Below are positions 58,068 to 64,000 of a stretch of 64,000 nt of DNA, piece after piece (position 1 is the first letter of the stretch; each line of letters begins with the position of its first letter). The notes under the pieces are model-generated. The model worked only from the letters and a program-made list of their open reading frames with translations. It made no database searches and was not told the DNA's origin. The position numbers were made by a program, and so were the translations under genes. The stretch comes from a virus: positions 1 through 64,000 of the IMG/VR virus record IMGVR_UViG_3300010883_000013. The stretch is one strand, 5' to 3'.

Positions 58068-58821
58068 ATATCCATTCTGCTATCTGTTTGTGCCCTTGGG
58101 CGTTTGGGTGAGAGTCGTCAATTTCTATTCTATATTTCGGATCAATGCATACCTCATACTGAACTTCTGGAAGAGCATTGTATGAAGTTAATCGTTTAGC
58201 TCTGCCCCAATAATAATTATAAATTGCTTCCCTATTGCAAAAGAGCAGTTCTCCTACTGATGTTGTAGATGGAAGCCCTAATCTTTCTGCTTTTTGTTGC
58301 GATAGTGACTGTCGTGGGTCAATTAGGTCAAACATTGGATCTTTTCCATGACTTTCTTCACTAGAAGCACAAAGCATATTAAAGTCTACAAGTCTAACAC
58401 CCAATTGTTTACATAAACTCCCCAGAGACCATCTCCAATTGTTAGATTTTGCAACCATAAAGTCGAGATCCTTAGAGTATCTTGTGTACCCTTCGTGCCT
58501 TGGTATGACACTTTGCCATTGTTTGTCTCTTAGGCTTGGATCATGTGTAATCCAATCTTCACGCCTACATCCACTCCATGCGGCTACGACTAACAATATA
58601 TCCTTTGGATCAATTTCTAATATAGTATCCTTTAGAGTTGTGTATATAAATTCATTACCCATACCACTCCGACCAAAATTGATTACTTCGGCATCACAGT
58701 CTATCATGTTTCTCAGATGGTCAGGCCATTTAACAAAGTCATAACTTGTTCCACCTCTATCGTATTTGGGTCTGTATGGAGATGTCCAACTACAACCACT
58801 AACTACTATGTATTTCATCAT
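58039..58821 (-). CDS. SGNH/GDSL-type hydrolase-like protein (paralogue)
   Basis: 260 residues. VVSGCSWTSP at the N-terminus (Ser nucleophile), EVINFGRSGMGNEF near residue 48 and IDDSHPNAQGHKQIA near 238 (DxxH-like: D and H) are the same blocks as in the 53304 gene. An extra 70-residue helical region lies between. It overlaps both neighbours. The two SGNH proteins probably act at different steps. Confidence 0.68.
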   Translation of the reverse strand: MMKYIVVSGCSWTSPYRPKYDRGGTSYDFVKWPDHLRNMIDCDAEVINFGRSGMGNEFIYTTLKDTILEIDPKDILLVVAAWSGCRREDWITHDPSLRDKQWQSVIPRHEGYTRYSKDLDFMVAKSNNWRWSLGSLCKQLGVRLVDFNMLCASSEESHGKDPMFDLIDPRQSLSQQKAERLGLPSTTSVGELLFCNREAIYNYYWGRAKRLTSYNALPEVQYEVCIDPKYRIEIDDSHPNAQGHKQIAEWIYDEIQRLGH

Positions 58822-59671
58822 ACGCCCTTAGTATAGCGTTAACATTAGGCGTTTTTGCACCACGTTCTATATATACAGATCCACCATCGTGCATGTCTGG
58901 TCTATCAACTACAACGTTCTTCCCATAGTGCCAACACTCTTGTAGTATTCTAGGTGCAGGATCGAATGTCTTCTTGAGGTAAACATACGTATCGAATATT
59001 CCCATTAAGTTCTTAACAGGTGCTCTTACGTTATTGAGATTTAGATTAACGTAGTCTGGTGGACAGTAACCTATTATACCATGATCAGGATATTTGTCAA
59101 TAGATTCTTCTGCCCATTTGTAATAGTCTGGTGTGGTTCCAAGAAATAGATACTTGAATTGTATATCATCCACAGGATCTTTATAGTTATCAAAGTGAAT
59201 ATACTTCTCAAACTGTTCTCCTACACCATTAGGATATACATCATGGTCACACAAATCATAAATCTTCTTGGGCTTAAAGAAGTCAACAGCCTCATCATAC
59301 TCTATAGGGTGGTTTTCCGAGTAAACAGATATCAATGGGTTTTTAAATAGAAGAGACATACTAAACTGTTTATCTTCATCATGATCGCCTCTCTGTTTAT
59401 AAGCAAGAGTAAGCATACTTCTGCCCATAATTAGATTAACTTCATTGGGTTCTGGAAAGTAATCATCGAATATAATTGGTATGGTTTTAGTGTATTTCTC
59501 TTTTACCGAATTTAGATATTCCTTCTTAGGAAAATGTGTTCCATTTCCTCCCCCTGCCCTAAAGACAATCAATTGTACATCAATTCCTAGAGATGAGAGT
59601 TTGAAGTAGTGTTCACAACTGTAGAAGAATAGACCATCAGATGGTTTACCTGTTACTACAATGTTTAACAC
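58799..59671 (-). CDS. GT-B type glycosyltransferase-like protein
   Basis: 290 residues. The last 60 residues, FDPAPRILQECWHYGKNVVVDRPDMHDGG, follow the GT-B C-terminal pattern with an E(C)-x-x-x-G-x-x-VV phosphate-sugar donor site (E near 252). The N-terminal half has Rossmann-like strands (LNIVVTGKPSDG). Overlaps the PP-loop gene by 7 bases. Donor unknown. Confidence 0.55.
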   Translation of the reverse strand: MLNIVVTGKPSDGLFFYSCEHYFKLSSLGIDVQLIVFRAGGGNGTHFPKKEYLNSVKEKYTKTIPIIFDDYFPEPNEVNLIMGRSMLTLAYKQRGDHDEDKQFSMSLLFKNPLISVYSENHPIEYDEAVDFFKPKKIYDLCDHDVYPNGVGEQFEKYIHFDNYKDPVDDIQFKYLFLGTTPDYYKWAEESIDKYPDHGIIGYCPPDYVNLNLNNVRAPVKNLMGIFDTYVYLKKTFDPAPRILQECWHYGKNVVVDRPDMHDGGSVYIERGAKTPNVNAILRAYDEIHSS

Positions 59672-60396
59672 TCAAATGCCCACTTCTTTTCATGACACCA
59701 GAAGCATACGCCACACGGTTCGGTATGAAAATTAGTATTTTTAGCACTACCAATGCACGATGAAGTTACTTCATAGAGATCCATGATATCATTACTTCGA
59801 TATATATCGGCAACAAACTTCTTGTCTACGTTGACAAATGGTTGATAGTTAAATCCATATTCCTTAGCAACCTTACCATCATCCCTTCGTTTCTCACGAA
59901 CATCATAGAACCCATGTTTCTTCATTTCCTCAACTGATGGGTTGCCAGTCATACCAGTCACAATCATAGGGTTTTTGTGCTTATCCCAAACAGAATGAGT
60001 AAACTCTCTAATCATTAGGATCTTGGCTAGACCATTTATTGTGCTACACCTTTCAACTCTTTTACCACCAACCAATACCTTTTCATTCTCCCACTCGTCT
60101 TCCGCTCTTTTACGCTGAACAGGATCTTGAACATCAAATTCAAACCATTCGTGTTCCTTAATATTGTTATCGGGAAACTTATCTTGCATCCACTGAATGA
60201 CCATAGTTGCGGATAAGAAATCAAATGGAGCATATTTATCCTTACCAGTGTATGGAATGATTTCCATTTGGGGATACTCCTTACATATGATATAAAGTAA
60301 GGACGCCGAGTCAAGTCCACCAGACAATGATAGCATAACCTTGTCTGGAACTCCACGTGAGAATAGATCTAGTTCTATATTGTTGTATTTAATCAT
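59665..60396 (-). CDS. PP-loop ATPase, QueC-like
   Basis: 243 residues from ATG 60396; earlier in-frame starts lie in the upstream gene. LSLSGGLDSASLL near residue 22 is the PP-loop (SGGxDS). The C-terminus EVTSSCIGSAKNTNFHTEPCGVCFWCHEKKWAF has four Cys in the order of the zinc site of QueC (SC...CGxC..C). Related PP-loop enzymes adenylate a carboxyl or amide for amide or nitrile formation. A close paralogue is directly upstream. Substrate unknown; no queuosine partner is visible. Confidence 0.68.
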   Translation of the reverse strand: MIKYNNIELDLFSRGVPDKVMLSLSGGLDSASLLYIICKEYPQMEIIPYTGKDKYAPFDFLSATMVIQWMQDKFPDNNIKEHEWFEFDVQDPVQRKRAEDEWENEKVLVGGKRVERCSTINGLAKILMIREFTHSVWDKHKNPMIVTGMTGNPSVEEMKKHGFYDVREKRRDDGKVAKEYGFNYQPFVNVDKKFVADIYRSNDIMDLYEVTSSCIGSAKNTNFHTEPCGVCFWCHEKKWAFEC

Positions 60397-61120
60397 CTTC
60401 AAATCCCCATTTCTTTTCATGACACCAGAAGCAAGTTCCGCAAGCAACAGTTCCATAGTCTGTCTTGTCTGGCATCCCCACACACGAGCTTGTGTATGGA
60501 TATAACTCATCCATTAAATCGTTATCTTTGTACACACCAGCCACAAATTTCTTGTTTACATTTATGTATGGAGTATATAGACCTCTCACAAAAGTCTTTC
60601 TATTATGCGGTTCATCTCTGACATGTTCAGCCTTATGATAGAACCCATGCTTCTTCATATAATCATCAGGGGGGTTTGCAGTTGTTCCTGTAACATGCCA
60701 TTCATACTTTATCTCATCCTTGATCGTCTGTAGTCCATTCCTCATTTGCAAGTTCTTAGAGGTTCCTTCAGCCTGTAGTGCTGTCGCCACACCCCTATCG
60801 TGTAGATCTTGAGCTTTCTCTATCCAATACGGATCCCAATGATCAAAGGTAAATGATTGATTGTCTAGTATGTTATGATTAGGAAATCTATCTTTCATCC
60901 ACTCAATAATGTCAAATGCACACAGAGCATCAAACTTTGCATAAGCATCTATTCCGATCATAGGAGACACTTTAATCTGTGGATAGTGTTTACATATTAG
61001 GAATAAAAGGGAAGCCGAATCGAGACCCCCAGATACAGACAATCCAATATGTTTGGGAATACTAGGAAGAGACGAATCCGTAAAAAACTCTATCGTCTGG
61101 TTAGCATGTGTAATTCTCAT
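60389..61120 (-). CDS. PP-loop ATPase, QueC-like (paralogue)
   Basis: 243 residues, exactly as long as its neighbour. LSVSGGLDSASLLFL near residue 28 is the PP-loop; YTSSCVGMPDKTDYGTVACGTCFWCHEKKWGF at the end holds the four-Cys zinc site. Both proteins also share MKKHGFY and INV(N/D)KKFVA(G/D). The two may form a heterodimer or act in series. The ATG overlaps the nitroreductase stop. Confidence 0.68.
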   Translation of the reverse strand: MRITHANQTIEFFTDSSLPSIPKHIGLSVSGGLDSASLLFLICKHYPQIKVSPMIGIDAYAKFDALCAFDIIEWMKDRFPNHNILDNQSFTFDHWDPYWIEKAQDLHDRGVATALQAEGTSKNLQMRNGLQTIKDEIKYEWHVTGTTANPPDDYMKKHGFYHKAEHVRDEPHNRKTFVRGLYTPYINVNKKFVAGVYKDNDLMDELYPYTSSCVGMPDKTDYGTVACGTCFWCHEKKWGFEDD

Positions 61121-61668
61121 TTTATCGCCTTATACCAATTTATTACCTCATCATATTCTGGTTTAGATTCTGAGATAAACGGTCTAACAGCATCATCAGC
61201 ATAACCTATATGCATGGTGAATTCGACCCTCAAACCATCATTAGGAAAGTTAGTCCAATAGCTCACATCATCTTTATAACATAACATATATCCAACCGAT
61301 AGTCCTTGCTCAACACATAGTCCAGTAAGTATTGCGCTGAACATGCCCACTTCAATGTTGACTTGAGCTATTTCGTTACTAAAACTATTCGGTTTAGCAA
61401 GTCTTGGAGTGAATAATAGGTTATATGGAGCAAGTGATTGAGTGTTTGATGTTTGACCCAAGTGTTGACTTAATAGATATAGTTCATCCTTCAAGGCATA
61501 ATGCTCAGGACCTATAACGTGAACAGAATATGGAAAGATGTTCTGTTTGGATGGCGTCAAGGAAAAGGTCTTGTGCAAAAGATCTTCTATAAGTTCTCTT
61601 GATGGGATCTTCTCACTATCAAAGGATCTTATCTGCCTTCTTGTTGTAAAGAGTTCTTCTATAGTCAT
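61117..61668 (-). CDS. Nitroreductase-family flavoprotein
   Basis: 183 residues from ATG 61668; the open frame continues upstream, but the late promoter and its start lie there. TTRRQIRSFDSEKIP near residue 8 is the N-terminal FMN-phosphate (RRSxR-type) motif; LTPSKQNIFPYSVHVI near 38 the second FMN loop; GLCVEQGLSVGYML near 120 a helix near the flavin. It would reduce a C=C, nitro, or imine group with NAD(P)H. First gene of the 18-gene leftward operon. Confidence 0.7.
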   Translation of the reverse strand: MTIEELFTTRRQIRSFDSEKIPSRELIEDLLHKTFSLTPSKQNIFPYSVHVIGPEHYALKDELYLLSQHLGQTSNTQSLAPYNLLFTPRLAKPNSFSNEIAQVNIEVGMFSAILTGLCVEQGLSVGYMLCYKDDVSYWTNFPNDGLRVEFTMHIGYADDAVRPFISESKPEYDEVINWYKAIK

Positions 61669-61679
61669 TTTAATTTCCC

Positions 61680-61687
61680 TATAAATA
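61680..61687 (+). promoter_or_regulatory. T4-type late promoter box
   Basis: TATAAATA at 61680-61687; start near 61693, 21 bases before the radical SAM ATG. It faces the leftward box 16 bases on. Confidence 0.75.
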
Positions 61688-61703
61688 GTGAAGTATTCAG
61701 GGG

Positions 61704-61711
61704 TATTTATA
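61704..61711 (-). promoter_or_regulatory. T4-type late promoter box, leftward
   Basis: TATAAATA on the minus strand (61711-61704); start near 61698, 30 bases before the nitroreductase ATG. It drives the 13-kb leftward operon. Confidence 0.75.
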
Positions 61712-61713
61712 AC

Positions 61714-62658
61714 ATGATTAAAAAAGCAGTGATAGAGATATGTGGCTCGTGCAACTACAGTTGTACGTTCTGCCCACACTCTTTTGACGATGGTAGAGAG
61801 AAGTCCTTTAAAAGGATGATGTCATATCAACAGTTCATTAATACCTTAGATCAATTGGTTGATATTGGCGAGTGTGAGGAGATCTATCTTGAGGGTTCGG
61901 GAGAACCTACCATGAACAAAAGATTACCAGACTTTGTTAAGGCTGGATCTGATCGTGGGTTTAAGATGTCGTTCATCACTAATGGCTTTTGGTTTAAGAA
62001 CGATTTAATGAAAAAGACTATTGATGCGGGTATGCACTTTGCACGTGTCTCAGTCACTGGTTACGATCAGAAAACCTACGAAGAGAATATGAGCAAAGAT
62101 GCTTTCTATCAGGTAATGGACAATGCCAATGCCGCAATAGAATATGGTGGAAACCTTGGATCTTATTCACTCATCCTAGACAACAATAACATAGCAGAAG
62201 AAGTACGTCAATACCGTGAGAATTGGATTAATCACGTTCCTGGTATTAAAGCGTCGATTTGGAAGATGCACAATTGGTCGGGACAGTTGGGTGTTGATTG
62301 GCGTGAGGGTAAGAAGAAGCGCAGTTGTGGCAGACCATTCTCGCCAGATCTCATTGTAAGAGCAGGGGGGAATGATAAAAAGACAGGTGCGGTTGTACCT
62401 TGTTGTATGGTTCTAGGTCAAGATAGTAAAGCGGTTCTTGGTCATCTATCCGAAGAGTCTATCATGGATATTTGGCATGGAGAGAAGTATAATGAATTAA
62501 GAAGAGCGCACGAGTTCCATGACTTCGACTCTATAGAATACTGTAAGAACTGTGACATGTTATATGATGCACCTGATGCTTTGGTGTGGTCTAACTTTGA
62601 TGCTGATTACAATACACTAACTGGCTCAACTTTCACAATGGAGAAATATAGAATATGA
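61714..62658 (+). CDS. Radical SAM-SPASM enzyme (fused)
   Basis: 314 residues. C13-x3-C17-x2-C20 (SCNYSCTFC) is the cluster motif and YLEGSGEPTMN near residue 51 the SAM-binding GEP site. RSCGRPFSPDLIVRAGG..GAVVPCCMVLG near 205-230 and EYCKNCDM near 285 are the SPASM-type auxiliary-cluster cysteines. Unlike two relatives in the leftward operon, both parts are on one chain. A late promoter lies just upstream. Confidence 0.75.
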   Translation: MIKKAVIEICGSCNYSCTFCPHSFDDGREKSFKRMMSYQQFINTLDQLVDIGECEEIYLEGSGEPTMNKRLPDFVKAGSDRGFKMSFITNGFWFKNDLMKKTIDAGMHFARVSVTGYDQKTYEENMSKDAFYQVMDNANAAIEYGGNLGSYSLILDNNNIAEEVRQYRENWINHVPGIKASIWKMHNWSGQLGVDWREGKKKRSCGRPFSPDLIVRAGGNDKKTGAVVPCCMVLGQDSKAVLGHLSEESIMDIWHGEKYNELRRAHEFHDFDSIEYCKNCDMLYDAPDALVWSNFDADYNTLTGSTFTMEKYRI

Positions 62659-63152
62659 CAAAAATACTTATAAGAGATAACTTCTTATCAGAAGAAACAT
62701 ACAATGCTATACTCTTTGATGCAAGATCTACCAAGCAAGACGGTAGTGTTAGTAGGCATTGGTACGACTATGATCCAACACCAGAGATTGCGCAGTTTGC
62801 AAATTACTTTGGTAAGAAACGTGGTTATAGAGAATTGGCTAGGTTTATACACACCGCAACCACAGTCCCAAACTTTACCCACAAGATGCATGATGAAGCA
62901 GAGTTTAAGATCATGTCAGCAATCATATATCTCAGTCCAGAGAAAAACCATGGAACGACATTTTATATCGATGGCAAACAAGAGACCATTGAATGGAAAC
63001 CTAATCGTCTAATGATATTCTGTGGAGAAACAGGTGTGACGTGGCATGATTATAAGTCTAGCGACGAAACAAGATATACATATAACTACTTTCTAGTAGA
63101 CCCAACAAGGATTGAAAATGAAGCATATAAAGACCATTGCATTAGGGTGTAA
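62655..63152 (+). CDS. Fe(II)/2OG oxygenase-like protein
   Basis: 165 residues. FTHKMHDEAEFKIMSAIIYLSP near residue 75 has an HxD-like H-D pair (MHDE), GVTWHDYKSSDETRYTYNYFLVDP near 120 the distal His and an Arg for 2-oxoglutarate. MTKILIRDNFLSEETYNAIL at the start is the typical N-terminal strand-helix. It overlaps the radical SAM gene by 4 bases. The dioxygenase may act on the same product. Confidence 0.62.
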   Translation: MTKILIRDNFLSEETYNAILFDARSTKQDGSVSRHWYDYDPTPEIAQFANYFGKKRGYRELARFIHTATTVPNFTHKMHDEAEFKIMSAIIYLSPEKNHGTTFYIDGKQETIEWKPNRLMIFCGETGVTWHDYKSSDETRYTYNYFLVDPTRIENEAYKDHCIRV

Positions 63153-64000
63153 AAGCAACGAAAGAGCTACACCAGAAAACCACATCGTAAAACTTGATGA
63201 TGGTAACTGTAGAGCATATGCGGCATTGACTTCACAGTTCGCCCCATTGCTCTATAGAATACAAGTCATGAATGACAGTGGGATTGTCAAAGAACCATAC
63301 AAAGTATGTATCATGATAGACACTGAATGGTGTAATGGTAAGAAGGTTAAGGACAGTAATAGTTGGACAGTCATGGAGACCATCATATGGCTTCTGGAAA
63401 ACTACCACCCACCCACTAATGGTGTGATATTCACCATATACGAATATGAAGATGTTTACGCTAATACAATCCAAGAAAGATGGGCATCATCTTCCATATG
63501 GCCTTTGAATGAAAGTTGGCAAGCTAAACGTGATGGAGATTACATTACACTCCACGACTTTCAAGATGATCTAAAAGGATCTGCCAAGTATGAAATTGCT
63601 AGACATTCTGGACAACTAGATGTTATTGATGATATAGATAACATATGTAAGCTACCAGTGAAGCGTGTCGATTATACAATGGGAGAGGAGCAGATCTTCA
63701 CCCTATTGAAACACAGCAAAATGCATTTCACTTTACATGGTGGTAGTTATTATGGTGCGGCTATTATAAACCTACCCACAGTATGCTTTGGATCATTTAT
63801 ATCGGGTGACCATTATCATGACGGTTTCTACTTCAAGCACCAGAAAGATAAGGGTTCTGAGATATCAGTAAGTGTTCAGCATACTAGTTGGAATACTGGT
63901 AATGGTAATACGCCCACTAAGGTGTCTCAGTTTGATTTCAAAACAAATAGCGTAACGGAACACCCCCAAAGATACTTGCGTCATGCAACATCACCTACGG
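63118..64000 (+). CDS. Glycosyltransferase-like protein, 3' truncated
   Basis: The frame opens with ATG 63118, overlapping the oxygenase gene by 35 bases, and runs without a stop to the window edge (294 residues visible). The visible part has a GT-B type feature near residue 205: LKHSKMHFTLHGGSYYGAAIINLPTVCFGSF in part, the Gly-Gly-Ser loop and L-P-T-V-x-F-G strand of heptosyltransferase-like (GT9) donors. A start further in (about 63268) would also be possible. Family is tentative. Confidence 0.5.
   Translation, partial: MKHIKTIALGCKSNERATPENHIVKLDDGNCRAYAALTSQFAPLLYRIQVMNDSGIVKEPYKVCIMIDTEWCNGKKVKDSNSWTVMETIIWLLENYHPPTNGVIFTIYEYEDVYANTIQERWASSSIWPLNESWQAKRDGDYITLHDFQDDLKGSAKYEIARHSGQLDVIDDIDNICKLPVKRVDYTMGEEQIFTLLKHSKMHFTLHGGSYYGAAIINLPTVCFGSFISGDHYHDGFYFKHQKDKGSEISVSVQHTSWNTGNGNTPTKVSQFDFKTNSVTEHPQRYLRHATSPT

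Noticed and set aside
60397-60510. N-terminal extension of the first PP-loop gene
   Set aside because: The extension is a shadow of the upstream PP-loop gene; the two proteins are of equal length from ATG 60396.
59665-61120. Queuosine/7-deazaguanine DNA modification pathway
   Set aside because: Only QueC-like proteins are seen; no other pathway gene in the window, so the role is left open.
1-64000. Integrase, attachment sites or insertion sequences
   Set aside because: No recombinase, transposase or flanking repeat was found; this looks like a lytic phage genome segment.

Overview
The window is a stretch of an AT-rich genome of a T4-superfamily myovirus, most like the marine exo-T-even group (cyanophage and pelagiphage relatives). 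The evidence is a complete T4-style baseplate and tail gene set (gp4, gp48, gp53, gp27, gp5, gp25, gp6, gp8, gp54, gp26, tape measure), the gp33 and gp32 pair, T4-type late promoters (TATAAATA) and tightly overlapping genes. The host cannot be fixed from the sequence. A recurrent GAATC element in the early promoters would fit an alphaproteobacterial host with a CcrM-type GANTC methylase, but this is inference.

Layout. Bases 1-5375 (+) hold a coupled run of glycosyltransferases with one methyltransferase. Bases 5380-14373 (+) are an accessory and early region: small ORFs, two tRNAs (Arg-UCU, Trp-CCA), a secreted glycine-zipper protein, an adenine-methylase-like gene overlapping an ABC-ATPase/acetyltransferase fusion, a P-loop protein and a capsid-targeting-like protein under a late promoter, and a HAD phosphatase. 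Many of the early genes have their own TTGACA-N17-TATAAT-like promoter. Bases 13822-18162 hold a small-molecule or protein-modification module on both strands: a sulfotransferase, three 2OG-oxygenase-like proteins, a GNAT-like protein and a radical SAM enzyme. Bases 18299-21562 (+) hold further small early genes and gp33, then gp32 and a bidirectional terminator near 22.6 kb.

Bases 22608-27331 (-) encode the tape measure, a lambda G/GT-like gp26 with a -1 frameshift extension, gp54, a conserved assembly protein and gp4. Bases 27383-48777 (+) encode the tail tube cap, baseplate wedges, a hub that is split into separate polypeptides and carries two peptidoglycan hydrolases, a 1679-residue structural protein, and fibre proteins. 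Bases 48763-61668 (-) form one long, overlapping operon of 18 genes: nitroreductase, two QueC-like PP-loop enzymes, GT-B and GT-A glycosyltransferases, two SGNH hydrolases, a DegT/AHBA-type aminotransferase, three radical SAM enzymes (two with separately encoded SPASM-like partners), a NodU/TobZ-type carbamoyltransferase and a methyltransferase. From 61714 (+) a radical SAM-SPASM protein, a 2OG oxygenase and a partial glycosyltransferase-like gene run off the window.

Working together: the structural genes are late-transcribed from TATAAATA boxes, in two places from paired boxes that face each other between divergent genes. The small early genes are driven by host-type promoters sharing a 5' leader. 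The glycan and modification operons look able to build and decorate an unusual sugar or small moiety; whether its target is the virion, phage DNA or the host surface cannot be told from sequence alone.
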